Of a stretch of DNA of 64,000 bases, positions 25,049 to 33,613 are shown piece by piece (within the stretch, counting starts at the first letter, position 1; each line of letters opens with the position of its first letter). Source of the stretch: Cohnella zeiphila (lineage in GTDB: Bacteria; Bacillota; Bacilli; Paenibacillales; Paenibacillaceae); the NCBI RefSeq assembly GCF_014212055.1, contig NZ_JACJVO010000007.1, positions 124,001-188,000 on the forward strand. The letters are read 5' to 3'. The notes under the pieces were generated by a model. The model was not told the DNA's origin. It did no database searches and saw only the letters and a list, made by a program, of their open reading frames with translations. A program made the translations under genes and the position numbers.

Positions 25049-26485
25049 ATGTGGCAACCGGATCGGCACAGCCGACAACCGCTTTACGAACAGATTGCAG
25101 CCGACTTGCAGCGAAGAATCTCGAGCGGCGAATTTCCGCCCGGAAGCCTGTTTCCGTCCGAGCGAAAATTGGCCGAGCGGCTTGGCGTGAACCGCAGCAC
25201 CGTGGTCGCGGCCTATGACGAGCTTCGGTCGATCGGGCTCGTCGAGAGCCGGACCGGAAGCGGTACGCGCGTGAACGAGATTCGGCGAGGGGCCATGTCC
25301 CTGCACGCTCCTAACTGGAGCCGATACGCCGAGGACGGCAGCTTCCTGCCCAACCTTCCTTATATGAGAAAAATCCGGGAAGCCGTTGCCCGGGATTCCT
25401 CCCTGATCGATCTGGCCAGCGGCGAGCTGTCGGCGGACTTGGCGCCGTCCGGGGAATTCGCGGCGCTGCTCGGCGATTATCGCTACGACGCTTATTGGGG
25501 CTATGACAATCCGCAAGGCTATATGCCGCTCAGGCAAGCGCTCGTCTCTTACCTCGACAGGCACCGGGGCATTCGGACAACGGAAACGTCGCTTATGATT
25601 ACGTCCGGTTCCCAGCAATCTTTGTACTTGATCACGCAATGCCTGCTGTCGCCGGGGGACGCCGTAGCGGTTGAAGATCCTTCTTATTGCTACTCTCTGC
25701 CGATGTTCCAATCGGCGGGACTGCGCCCGTTCCGCCTTCCCGTCGGCGATCGGGGGATCAATCCGGAGGATGTCTTCGCGTTGTACAAGAAGCATCGCAT
25801 CAAGATGCTGTTCTTGAATCCGAACTTCCAGAATCCGACCGGTACCGTTCTGGTCCCGGAAAGGCGAAAGCGGCTGCTCGAAATCGCAAGCGAGCTCGGG
25901 CTGCCGATCGTGGAAGACGATCCGTTCAGCCTGACGGCGTTCGACAGGGATGTTCCGGCTCCTCTCAAGGCGGAGGATGCCGGCGGCTCGATTCTGTATA
26001 TCGGCTCCTTCTCCAAGATCGCCGCTTCCGGGCTGCGAATCGGGTGGATGGTCGCCCCCCGTTCCGTCGTGGAGCGGCTGGCCGACGCGAGGCTGCAGAT
26101 GGACTTCGGGTTAAGCGTCATCCCGCAGCAGGTGGCCGCCGAATTTATCAAATCGGCTTCATTCGAGCCTCATCTGGAGCGTTTGCGAAAGGGGCTGCGG
26201 CTGAAACGGGATTTGCTGATCGAGGCGCTGCGGGAACGGCTCCCGGGGCTGGTCGCGTTCGACACACCGCGAGGCGGTCTGCATCTGTGGTGCAAGCTGC
26301 AGCGCGAAGTTCACGATGGCAGGCTGCTGGACGAGGCGTTGAAGCGCGGACTTGCTTACGTGCCGGGAAGCGTCTACGGGTCGGACTCGGGATTCGTCCG
26401 GTTTACGTTCGCCAGACCGCAGGAAGGCGAGATCGCGGACGGCGTTGCCAGGTTCGCGGGAGCTCTGCGGAAGGCAATCGTCTAA
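25049..26485 (+). CDS. MocR/PdxR-type regulator (GntR HTH + aminotransferase domain)
   Basis: 478 residues. GntR winged helix (about 8-78; SRQPLYEQIAADLQRRI, FPSERKLAERLGVNRSTV, GSGTRV) fused to a fold-type I aminotransferase domain with the PLP residues retained: NPTG at about 262-265, Asp290 in VEDDPF and Schiff-base Lys323 in GSFSKIAASGLRIGW. MocR proteins are PLP-dependent activators or repressors, not free transaminases. Some family members are true 2-aminoadipate-type transaminases with this HTH, so catalytic activity is not excluded. ATG 25049 puts the HTH at the N-terminus; -10 TATGAT lies near 25004. Confidence 0.9.
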   Translation: MWQPDRHSRQPLYEQIAADLQRRISSGEFPPGSLFPSERKLAERLGVNRSTVVAAYDELRSIGLVESRTGSGTRVNEIRRGAMSLHAPNWSRYAEDGSFLPNLPYMRKIREAVARDSSLIDLASGELSADLAPSGEFAALLGDYRYDAYWGYDNPQGYMPLRQALVSYLDRHRGIRTTETSLMITSGSQQSLYLITQCLLSPGDAVAVEDPSYCYSLPMFQSAGLRPFRLPVGDRGINPEDVFALYKKHRIKMLFLNPNFQNPTGTVLVPERRKRLLEIASELGLPIVEDDPFSLTAFDRDVPAPLKAEDAGGSILYIGSFSKIAASGLRIGWMVAPRSVVERLADARLQMDFGLSVIPQQVAAEFIKSASFEPHLERLRKGLRLKRDLLIEALRERLPGLVAFDTPRGGLHLWCKLQREVHDGRLLDEALKRGLAYVPGSVYGSDSGFVRFTFARPQEGEIADGVARFAGALRKAIV

Positions 26486-26495
26486 CGGGAACGGC

Positions 26496-26548
26496 GAAAA
26501 ATGCGAACAACCGCCGAGCGTCAACGTCTCCGCGGTTGTTCCGTTTTC
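26496..26548. terminator. bidirectional terminator between convergent genes
   Basis: AACAACCGC pairs with GCGGTTGTT. T-tracts follow on both strands (CCGTTTTC on plus, GCATTTTTC on minus). Confidence 0.8.
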
Positions 26549-26569
26549 GGGATCGGGTTCCCGGCAGGC

Positions 26570-26773
26570 TTATTGGTTCAAGAGGGCGATAAGGCAAATG
26601 ACGACGACAACGATCACGAGCAAATAAATGCCGCCGAGCCTTCCCCACTTCTTGCCCGTATTTTGCATATAACCGGCATTTTCTTCTTTATTGCTCTTCG
26701 ATTGGCCGATCATGAGCGTGGCGACAAGCCCCGCCGCCATCACGACCACGACTGCAACGATAAGCCAAGTCAT
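26570..26773 (-). CDS. small two-helix membrane protein
   Basis: 67 residues. Two transmembrane helices (WLIVAVVVVMAAGLVATLMI and GGIYLLVIVVVVICLIALL) joined by a polar loop (GQSKSNKEENAGYMQNTGKKW). The start is ATG 26773 behind GCGGGGG; the promoter at 26838-26865 supports it. No recognisable family. Isolated gene divergent from the serine hydrolase gene. Confidence 0.7.
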   Translation of the reverse strand: MTWLIVAVVVVMAAGLVATLMIGQSKSNKEENAGYMQNTGKKWGRLGGIYLLVIVVVVICLIALLNQ

Positions 26774-26837
26774 ACGAATCCCCCGCCAACTGAGTCTTGA
26801 TCTGCGAAAGGACGGCCTGTCCTCTTCGCGCAATCTC

Positions 26838-26865
26838 ATTATAATGAAGTTATCGGTCGTTTACA
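26838..26865 (-). promoter_or_regulatory. promoter of the small membrane protein gene
   Basis: TGTAAA and TATAAT on the minus strand with 16-bp spacing. Confidence 0.55.
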
Positions 26866-26969
26866 CCAGCCAATTGCGCGTCAATTGCCCCCATCCAGTT
26901 GAGAAACCATGCGAGATTGGGCCGGCGAGCCTATCGACAACCGCACTGCGCGCCCGGAGGAACTTAGCC

Positions 26970-27956
26970 ATGTACCCTGCCTTAACCGCGGCCATCGCTC
27001 CGCTGAACTTGAGAAGCTGCCTGATCAGCCGTCGCGGGCGGCTCGAGTTCGAGCATTATCGGGACTCGGCGACAGCCCGTGAGATCGCCAAAATCAATTC
27101 GTGCACCAAAAGCATCCTGTCCGCGCTCCTCTGCATCGCGTTGGACCGGGAGCTTCTGCCCGGCCCCGAGACGCTCGCGTCCGAATTTTTCCCAACGCTC
27201 GCAAGCTCGGACGACCGCCGCAAACGTAAGATTACGCTGGAGCATCTGCTCACGATGACCGCCGGCTTCGAATGGACCGAGTTCGGCGGCCGCAACTCCT
27301 TCCCCCGCATGACGCGATCGCCGAACTGGGTGCGATTCGTGCTGGAGCAGCCGCTGGCGGACGAGCCCGGGAAGAGAATGGAGTACAACTCCGGCATCTC
27401 GCAGCTCTTGTCTTCCATTCTGACGCAGGCGTCCGGCATGACGGCGGCCCGCTTCGCCGAGATGCGTCTGTTTGGCCCTCTCGGCATCGAAGAATATGAA
27501 TGGGAGTCCGATCCTCAAGGAATTTACGCGGGAGGGTTCGGCATGCGTCTTCGGCCGATGGACATGCTGAAGTTCGGCCAACTTTATTTGCGGAACGGAC
27601 GCTGGGAGAATCGATCTTTGATCCCGGAGGAACTCGTAGCGCGTTCGGTCCGTACCGCCGCTTTGTCGGAAGACCCCCGCCCCGGCGGCTACGGCTGGCA
27701 TTGGTGGACCGGCTCCTATTCGCCGGAGCCCGATCGTTCGTCCTGTAGGCGTCTGGACTACTTTTACGCGCGCGGATACGGAGGCCAATTTATCTACGTC
27801 GTCCCCGCCGCGGATGCCGTCGTCGTTCTGACGAAGGATCAGGGGAAAAGGCAGAAACCGATCGACGTGTTCCGCGAATTCATCGCTCCCGAATTGGCGT
27901 CAAGGCTCGATCCGGAAGAACTCGGCCTCTTCACAAAACCGAAAGAAAACGAATGA
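26970..27956 (+). CDS. serine hydrolase, beta-lactamase/class C esterase family
   Basis: 328 residues. Class C beta-lactamase-like fold: SxxK motif in INSCTKSILSALL (Ser-Cys-Thr-Lys), YxN-type motif in RMEYNSGISQLLSSIL, and GYGGQF near the C-terminus in place of KTG, as usual for this family. No signal peptide is apparent, so it is probably cytosolic. Acts as an esterase or peptidase in other members; beta-lactam hydrolysis is unlikely. The start is ATG 26970 with CGGAGGAA upstream; a longer upstream frame has no ribosome binding site. Confidence 0.85.
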   Translation: MYPALTAAIAPLNLRSCLISRRGRLEFEHYRDSATAREIAKINSCTKSILSALLCIALDRELLPGPETLASEFFPTLASSDDRRKRKITLEHLLTMTAGFEWTEFGGRNSFPRMTRSPNWVRFVLEQPLADEPGKRMEYNSGISQLLSSILTQASGMTAARFAEMRLFGPLGIEEYEWESDPQGIYAGGFGMRLRPMDMLKFGQLYLRNGRWENRSLIPEELVARSVRTAALSEDPRPGGYGWHWWTGSYSPEPDRSSCRRLDYFYARGYGGQFIYVVPAADAVVVLTKDQGKRQKPIDVFREFIAPELASRLDPEELGLFTKPKENE

Positions 27957-27965
27957 ACATGAATT

Positions 27966-28010
27966 ATCATGATGTTATCATTGACAATCATGAAACATCC
28001 GGCATAAGAT
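27966..28010 (+). promoter_or_regulatory. promoter and operator-like repeats of the DeoR gene
   Basis: TTGACA (27981-27986) and TAAGAT (28005-28010), 18-bp spacer. Three ATCATGA-like direct repeats start at 27966, 27977 and 27987, covering the -35 box with near-helical spacing, as for an autoregulatory operator. Confidence 0.65.
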
Positions 28011-28050
28011 GAGGTCGTAAGTCGGATATTAATGGGCGAGGGGATGCGTT

Positions 28051-28872
28051 ATGCTAGCGGAAGAACGCCGGCAGCGGATTTTGGAGACACTGCGGGCCGA
28101 AGGCCATGTGGTCGCGAAAGAGCTGGCCGAACGGTTCGACATCTCCATCGATTCCGTGCGCCGGGATTTGACGTTAATGGAGGAACAAGGCCACCTCCAG
28201 AAAACATACGGCGGAGCCGTCGCCCCGGTACCGGCACCCAAAACGCGCGCCCTTCCGAAGCCCGAAGAGGAGCGATACGGCGACGGCTCGCCACACCAGG
28301 ATGCGATCGCCAAGCGGGCCGCCTCCTATATTCGCAGTCACGATACCGTATTTATCGGCGGAGCCGGCATCCACTTCGGCATGCTCAAGCATTTGCCGTC
28401 GGACATCCCGTTCACGGTCGTGACGAATTCGATCAAAATCGCGGAAGCGATCCGGAAGCGGGAATTTCTGACGTCCTACCTGATCGGGGGCAAATTGCGG
28501 GCGGAGTCCGCCGGCAGCATGATCGACGTTCTCGCCATCGAGATGATCGGCAAGTTCGCGATGGACATCGTCTTTATGACCGGAGGCGGCATCGGGCCGG
28601 CGGGCGTCAGCACGGCGACTCCGGAGGGAGCCGCCTTTGCCCGCGCGGCCGCGCAAGCGTCGCGCCGGAGAATCTGCCTGGCTCCGCACGAGAAGCTCGG
28701 CCATCGCCAATTCGTCGTTTCCGTGCCGATCGACACAATCGATATTCTGATTACCGATCTCGCCGCGCCCAAGAACATAATAGAACAAATCGAACGACAA
28801 CGCGTGCAGGTGGTGTACGCGGACGACAACGAGACGATGGGAAGTGGCGATCGTGAAATGGATTCGCGTTGA
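28051..28872 (+). CDS. DeoR/GlpR family regulator
   Basis: 273 residues. DeoR HTH: ERRQRILETLRAEGHVVAKELAERFDISIDSVRRDL, ending in KTYGGAV. Effector domain of the sugar-phosphate isomerase-like type with DTVFIGGAGIHFG, TVVTNSIKIAEAI and GAFA-like motifs. Such proteins sense phosphorylated sugars. Overlaps the downstream MurA-like gene by 29 bp, so the two are coupled and the effector may be an amino-sugar phosphate (inference). Confidence 0.9.
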   Translation: MLAEERRQRILETLRAEGHVVAKELAERFDISIDSVRRDLTLMEEQGHLQKTYGGAVAPVPAPKTRALPKPEEERYGDGSPHQDAIAKRAASYIRSHDTVFIGGAGIHFGMLKHLPSDIPFTVVTNSIKIAEAIRKREFLTSYLIGGKLRAESAGSMIDVLAIEMIGKFAMDIVFMTGGGIGPAGVSTATPEGAAFARAAAQASRRRICLAPHEKLGHRQFVVSVPIDTIDILITDLAAPKNIIEQIERQRVQVVYADDNETMGSGDREMDSR

Positions 28873-30142
28873 ACAGACGACGCGCTTGGAAGGAAGCGTT
28901 CAAATACCGGGTTCCAAAAACAGCTCTTTGGCCCTTCTCGCCGCTGCATGCCTGGCCGACGGTCCGGTCGCCTTGCACGGGATTCCGAGGCTTGCGGACT
29001 TTCAGGCGGTATTTCGGCTGGCGGAAGAGATAGGCTGCCGCATGTACCGCGACGATTCCGGAATCGTTCACGTCGATTCGAGCGGCATCCGGGACACGGA
29101 TCTCGATCCGGTTCATTCCTCCTCTTTTCGGACGGCCTATTATTTCATCGGCGCCTTGCTTGCCAAATACGGCGTGGTGTCGCTCGGCTACCCGGGAGGC
29201 GACGACTTCGTCAGCCGTCCGATCGACCAGCATATCAAAGCGCTGCAGCTGCTCGGCGCCCGCTTTACGTTTTACCCGAACCGCTATGTCGTCGAAGCGA
29301 AGGAATTGACGGGGGCTACCGTCTATTTCGATACGATCAGCTCGGGCGCGACGATCAACGCGATGCTGGCGGCCGCAAGGGCGAAAGGCACGACCGTGCT
29401 GCTGAACGCCGCCTGCGATCCCGAGGTGACGGACACGGCCATTTTGCTGAACCGGATGGGCGCCCGCATTACGGGGGCGGGCACGAGCACCGTCCGCATC
29501 CGGGGAGTCGAGCGGTTGACCGGCTGCGTTCATACCGTCATCCCCGACCGCCTGATCGCCGGAGCGTTCCTGATGGCTCCCGGATTGACGGGAGGAAGCG
29601 TTACCGTCGAGAACGTCATCCCCGATCATATGAGGGCGTGCATCTCGAAGCTGAGCGAGATGGGCCTTGACGTGGAGATCGGCGATCAACGCGTCACATC
29701 CCGTTCGGACGGCGCTATCAAAGCGACTCGGGTCCGGACCGCGATGTACCCCGGTTTTCCGACGGACCTGCAGCAGCCGCTGACCGCCCTTCTCACCCAA
29801 GCCCGCGGCAGAAGCATCGTCAGCGAGAAAATATACCCGAACCGCTTCGGCCACGTCCCTCAGCTGCTGCGCATGGGAGCGGATATTAAGGTGCGCTCGG
29901 GAGTCGCCGTCGTCAAAGGAAAAGCGGCGTTGCAAGGAGCTCACGTGCGGGCTTCGGACATACGGGCCGGCATCAGCCTCCTCCTCGCCGGGCTGGCCGC
30001 CGAAGGAAGCACGACCATCTCGGGCGTTCATCATCTCGAACGGGGCTACGAAAACGTCGTGGAAAGCTTCCGGTCGCTCGGCGCCAACGTGAGCTGGATG
30101 GAATCCGGCCGGGAAGAGTTCGTGCACGAAGAGGCGCGATAA
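28844..30142 (+). CDS. MurA-like enolpyruvyl transferase with Cys-to-Asp active site
   Basis: 432 residues; EPT-fold enzyme. MurA transfers enolpyruvate from PEP to UDP-GlcNAc, the first committed step of peptidoglycan synthesis. Conserved: Lys25-Asn26 in IPGSKNSSL, the catalytic Asp in [11 protein letters not shown], and the [14 protein letters not shown] segment. The loop that normally reads PGGC has PGGD here (Asp120), removing the fosfomycin target cysteine. The preceding loop is also divergent ([10 protein letters not shown]). The start is GTG 28844, inside the DeoR gene, with a weak ribosome binding site. It may be a fosfomycin-insensitive paralogue or act on another nucleotide sugar; a housekeeping murA should exist elsewhere. 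Confidence 0.88.
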   Translation: MAIVKWIRVEQTTRLEGSVQIPGSKNSSLALLAAACLADGPVALHGIPRLADFQAVFRLAEEIGCRMYRDDSGIVHVDSSGIRDTDLDPVHSSSFRTAYYFIGALLAKYGVVSLGYPGGDDFVSRPIDQHIKALQLLGARFTFYPNRYVVEAKELTGATVYFDTISSGATINAMLAAARAKGTTVLLNAACDPEVTDTAILLNRMGARITGAGTSTVRIRGVERLTGCVHTVIPDRLIAGAFLMAPGLTGGSVTVENVIPDHMRACISKLSEMGLDVEIGDQRVTSRSDGAIKATRVRTAMYPGFPTDLQQPLTALLTQARGRSIVSEKIYPNRFGHVPQLLRMGADIKVRSGVAVVKGKAALQGAHVRASDIRAGISLLLAGLAAEGSTTISGVHHLERGYENVVESFRSLGANVSWMESGREEFVHEEAR

Positions 30143-30163
30143 ATAGAGACTTAGCAGCAACAG

Positions 30164-30188
30164 CTTCCATTTCGATGGAAGTTTTTTT
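30164..30188 (+). terminator. terminator of the DeoR-MurA operon
   Basis: CTTCCAT-TTCG-ATGGAAG, a UUCG tetraloop hairpin, followed by T7. Confidence 0.92.
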
Positions 30189-30294
30189 GTCATCGAGATC
30201 CTGACACTGTCAATCGTACGATATTCAAAGGAAGGCCGTTCCCGCTTCCATCCGCTATTCTGGGGTTGACCACCCGAGAATGGAGGCATCCGCA

Positions 30295-31242
30295 TTGATC
30301 TTAATTACCGGAGGCATGGGTTTTATCGGCCTGCATGCGGCACAAGCGCTGCTGGATGAAGGCGAAGACGTCGTGTTGACGCGATACCGCGAGCACCGTC
30401 TTCCCCCTTCCCTTTTTCCGCAGTTGGACCGAAAATTGTTCGTGGAGCAAGTCGATATCGCGGAGCCGGACGCTCTTCTGACGGCAGGCCGGAAATACGG
30501 CGTAAGCGGTATCCTTCATCTTGCTTCCCCGCCGATGCTCGGTCCGGCGGCCGGGAGCATCCGGAGCCAAGTCGCCGGCTTATTGAACGTTCTCGAAGCC
30601 GGAAGCGCGCTGAACGTCCGAAGAGTCGTTCTGGCGAGCTCGATTGCCGTTTACGCCGGCGCGGACGGCGCTCTTTGGCGGGAGGATGTCCCGCTGCCGC
30701 TCGAGTCCCCGTATCCGATGACCGCTTACAAGAAGCTGACGGAAATCATCGGCTCCTTCTGCTCCGGGGCCATGAGCCTGGATACGGTCAGCGTCCGGTT
30801 CAGCGCCTACGGTCCGCTGGCGCGCGGCCTGCATTTCCTTCCGGCCCAGGCGGTGCTTGCGGCGGTCCGGGGCAAGCCCCTGTCCGCGTTCGTTCGCGGC
30901 GGCATCGATGCGCTGCCCTATGCGGAGGATGGCATCGACTTCGCTTACGTCAAGGACGTCGCCGCGGCGCTGGCCCGGCTGTTGGCGGCCCCTTCCCTTC
31001 GCCACCGCGTCTACAACATCGGCAGCGGCCGAATCGTGCCGAACCGGGAGATCGCGGAGGCGGCGCGCCGGGCCGTACCCGGAGCCGGGCTGGAGCTGCG
31101 GCCCGGAAGAAGCGGCGAGGCGATCTACCCCGCGTTGGACATCGCGCGGCTGCGGGAGGAGCTCGGCTGGTCGCCCCGTTATACGATCGAGCAAGGAATC
31201 GCCGAGTATGCGGACTGGCTTCGGCAAGGGAATGCATTTTAA
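30295..31242 (+). CDS. NAD-dependent epimerase/dehydratase (extended SDR)
   Basis: 315 residues. Rossmann motif TGGMGFIGLHAAQAL at the N-terminus; ASSIAVYAG and YPMTAYKKLTE give the Ser and Tyr-x-x-x-Lys catalytic set; the C-terminus has YNIGSGRIVPNREIAEAAR. UDP-sugar 4-epimerase or 4,6-dehydratase-like. The start is taken as TTG 30295 because TGGAGG ends eight bases before it; the ATG at 30280 overlaps that site. Follows the MurA-like gene but behind a terminator, so separately transcribed. Confidence 0.87.
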   Translation: MILITGGMGFIGLHAAQALLDEGEDVVLTRYREHRLPPSLFPQLDRKLFVEQVDIAEPDALLTAGRKYGVSGILHLASPPMLGPAAGSIRSQVAGLLNVLEAGSALNVRRVVLASSIAVYAGADGALWREDVPLPLESPYPMTAYKKLTEIIGSFCSGAMSLDTVSVRFSAYGPLARGLHFLPAQAVLAAVRGKPLSAFVRGGIDALPYAEDGIDFAYVKDVAAALARLLAAPSLRHRVYNIGSGRIVPNREIAEAARRAVPGAGLELRPGRSGEAIYPALDIARLREELGWSPRYTIEQGIAEYADWLRQGNAF

Positions 31243-31245
31243 TAA

Positions 31246-31295
31246 CCCCGCAAAGTGGGGCTTAGCTTCGAAGCTTGCTCAGGTACTTTGCGGGG
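31246..31295 (+). terminator. large perfect hairpin after the epimerase gene
   Basis: CCCCGCAAAGT and ACTTTGCGGGG form an 11-bp perfect stem with an inner AGCTTCGAAGCT palindrome. No T-run follows, so termination is uncertain. Confidence 0.4.
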
Positions 31296-31322
31296 ACCCC
31301 GGGAACTTATACTTTATAGACC

Positions 31323-31359
31323 AAAAAGCCGATCCGTTCGGGGACGAACGGAGCGGCTT
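31323..31359 (-). terminator. terminator of the MFS transporter operon
   Basis: Minus strand AAGCCG-CTCCGTTCG-TCCC-CGAACGGA-TCGGCTT (nearly perfect stem with a 4-nt loop) followed by TTTTT. Confidence 0.85.
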
Positions 31360-31396
31360 ACGCGTATCGAGGCGAATGAAGCATGAGGACGACAGC

Positions 31397-32899
31397 TTAC
31401 CCCGCGCGCGCGTTCCGCTTTCCGCCGCCGGAGCGGGACAGCGACGCGATCAGGCCGAGCACCGTCGCGATGACCAGCGCGGCGATCGCGCGCCGGTAGC
31501 CGCCGACGATCTGCGTCAGATCGCCGTGCGACAGGACCGCGTCCGCGCCCGAGTACAGCACATCCTTCAGGCGGGACGGCAGCCCGAGGCCGACGATCAT
31601 CAGCGTAATCGCCGTGCTGAGCACCTGCCCCATATTGTTCAGCATGGAGCGAAGTCCGTTGGCGACGCCTCTTCGATTGCCCGGAACCGAAGTCATGATC
31701 GCCGTCGTGTTCGGGGTTTGGAACAACCCCGCGCCGATGCCGACAAGCAGCATCGCAGTCGCCGTCAAGGCATAGGACGGCACCGGGTCGATCGCGGCGA
31801 ATAGCAGCGCCAGTCCGGCGAGCGTGATGACAAGCCCGGCCGATGCCAGAAACCTGACGCTGAAGCGCCGGGTCAGCGCGCCGGCGACCGGCGAAGCGAC
31901 CAGCATGCCGATGACGACCGGAAGCACCCGGAAGCCCGCTTCGGACGAATTCATGCGGTACGCGAATTGGAAAAATAGCGCGAACAGCAGCACGACGGCG
32001 GAGCGGGCGAACGAGTTAAGGAACGTTGCCGCATTCGCCAGCAAGTACGGACGATTCCGGAGCAGCCGCATATCGAGCAGCGGCGACGCCGTGCGGCGCT
32101 CTCTCCACAGGAACAGCGGAGCGCCGGCCGAGAACAGCGCCAGCCCTCCCAGGACCGTTCCGCTGCTCCAGCCGAGATCCCCGCTTTCCGACAGCGCCAT
32201 GACAAGCCCGCCCAGCGAAACGAAGAGCAGCGCTCCGCCGAGCACGTCGATCTTCTCCCGTCTCGGCCGCGCCGGAGCGGGACGCAAAATCCAGGCCCCC
32301 CACAGGACGGCAACGACGCCGATCGGCACGTTGAACCAGAACACCCAGCGCCAGCCCCAGCTGGCGGCGATTACGCCGCCGACAATCGGGCCGACCAGCT
32401 GCGCGGTCGACGCGGTCAGGATATTGATCCCCAGACCGGTGCCGAGCCGGGACGGCGGGAACGCGTCGGCGATCAGCGCGGTCGTGTTCGTGATGACGAT
32501 CGCCCCGCCGGCCGCCTGCACGACGCGCAGCGCGATCAGCACGCCGGCGTTCGGCGAGAAGCCGATCGCCAGGCTGGCCAGCGTGAACAAGACCATGCCG
32601 CAGAGGTACAGCTTCTTGCGCCCGAAGATGTCGGAGATTTGGCCGAACACGAGGATCAGAATCGTGTTGACGAGCATATAGGACAGCAGGATCCATCCCG
32701 ACGTAACCGCGTTCGCGTGAAAATGCCGGCTTACTTCCGGCAGCGCCACGTTGAGCGAGCCGATATTGATCAGAATCAAAAAGGCGCCGAGGCTCGTAAC
32801 GGTCAGAACGAGCCAAGGGTAACGCCCGGCGCCCTCGTCCGGCAGATCTCCCGCAGAAGATTCAGCCCGATCGGGGGCGTCGACAACAGGACCGCCCAC
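31397..32899 (-). CDS. MFS drug/proton antiporter, DHA2 (EmrB/QacA) family
   Basis: 500 residues, 14 predicted helices, the DHA2 hallmark. Motif A reads GQISDIFGRKKLYL; motif C region reads ILTASTAQLVGPIVGGVIAASWGWRWVFWFNVPIG. Exports hydrophobic or cationic drugs with the proton gradient. It starts two bases after the isochorismatase-like gene, so they form an operon, and a TetR gene is divergent from the pair. The N-terminal tail (about 25 residues) is acidic and non-conserved. Confidence 0.9.
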   Translation of the reverse strand: MGGPVVDAPDRAESSAGDLPDEGAGRYPWLVLTVTSLGAFLILINIGSLNVALPEVSRHFHANAVTSGWILLSYMLVNTILILVFGQISDIFGRKKLYLCGMVLFTLASLAIGFSPNAGVLIALRVVQAAGGAIVITNTTALIADAFPPSRLGTGLGINILTASTAQLVGPIVGGVIAASWGWRWVFWFNVPIGVVAVLWGAWILRPAPARPRREKIDVLGGALLFVSLGGLVMALSESGDLGWSSGTVLGGLALFSAGAPLFLWRERRTASPLLDMRLLRNRPYLLANAATFLNSFARSAVVLLFALFFQFAYRMNSSEAGFRVLPVVIGMLVASPVAGALTRRFSVRFLASAGLVITLAGLALLFAAIDPVPSYALTATAMLLVGIGAGLFQTPNTTAIMTSVPGNRRGVANGLRSMLNNMGQVLSTAITLMIVGLGLPSRLKDVLYSGADAVLSHGDLTQIVGGYRRAIAALVIATVLGLIASLSRSGGGKRNARAG

Positions 32900-32901
32900 G
32901 A

Positions 32902-33477
32902 TTACTCACCGGCCGATTGCAAGATTTGTTCCGTCGTCCGGACGCGGCCGATTCTCGGAAGAATGGTTTTTACGACATAGTTGTGCTCTTCCTCGGTAAT
33001 GCCCGACATCGCGTCTTCGGCGAAAACCTGGTTGTACCCGAGCTGGAACGCTTCCCGCGCCGTCGTATCGACGCCGATACCGGTCGCGATGCCGCACAGC
33101 ACGATCGTGTCGATGCCGCGACGCCGCAGCTGCAGGTCCAGCTCCGTTCCGTGAAAAGCTCCCCACTGCCGCTTCGTCAACAGAAGATCGCTGTCCTTCG
33201 CGCCGATCTCCGATACGATCTCGGCCCAGTCCGCGGGACGGGCCGACGGCTGCGGCGGCTGCTGATCCAGCTTGGGATGCAGCATGTCCTTGCCGTCCTT
33301 GCTCGACACCCGAACGAGCACGACGAACGCTCCCTTCTCGCGGAAAGCGCCGGCGAGCGAAGCCGCCCGGTTCACCACGTCCGTAGCCGCATACGGCTTC
33401 GTGTCATAGCCGACAATCCCCTTTTGCAAATCGATCACGACCAGCGCCGTTTTCTCCCAATCCAACAGCTTCTCCAT
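32902..33477 (-). CDS. isochorismatase-like protein lacking the catalytic cysteine
   Basis: 191 residues with the isochorismatase/cysteine-hydrolase Rossmann-like fold. Asp16 ([10 protein letters not shown]) and Lys102 ([13 protein letters not shown]) of the catalytic triad are present. The nucleophile position in the loop [15 protein letters not shown] is Gly135 instead of Cys. The same Gly-for-Cys replacement is known in YecD-like members, whose activity is unclear. Shares an operon with the DHA2 exporter and is divergent from a TetR regulator, so it may serve the same inducing compound. Confidence 0.87.
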   Translation of the reverse strand: MEKLLDWEKTALVVIDLQKGIVGYDTKPYAATDVVNRAASLAGAFREKGAFVVLVRVSSKDGKDMLHPKLDQQPPQPSARPADWAEIVSEIGAKDSDLLLTKRQWGAFHGTELDLQLRRRGIDTIVLCGIATGIGVDTTAREAFQLGYNQVFAEDAMSGITEEEHNYVVKTILPRIGRVRTTEQILQSAGE

Positions 33478-33545
33478 ACCGCAAGCTCCTCCTTGGCGAT
33501 CCGTCGTTGTGACTTGCAGTGCAGTCGAGTGAACAGACGGTCATA

Positions 33546-33574
33546 TTGACTTAACGTCACCTATTTTGTACGAT
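33546..33574 (+). promoter_or_regulatory. promoter and TetR operator candidate
   Basis: TTGACT and TACGAT spaced 17 bp. The palindrome TGAC-TTAAC-GTCA (33547-33559) overlaps the -35 box in the divergent region, fitting control of both directions by the TetR protein. Confidence 0.6.
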
Positions 33575-33613
33575 GAGTCATAGATTGTCAAGCATCGGAA
33601 AGGAGCGGTCGCG

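Noticed and set aside
31246..31295. Riboswitch or structured RNA after the epimerase gene
   Set aside because: A single perfect hairpin at a gene end explains it; no downstream gene on that strand to regulate.
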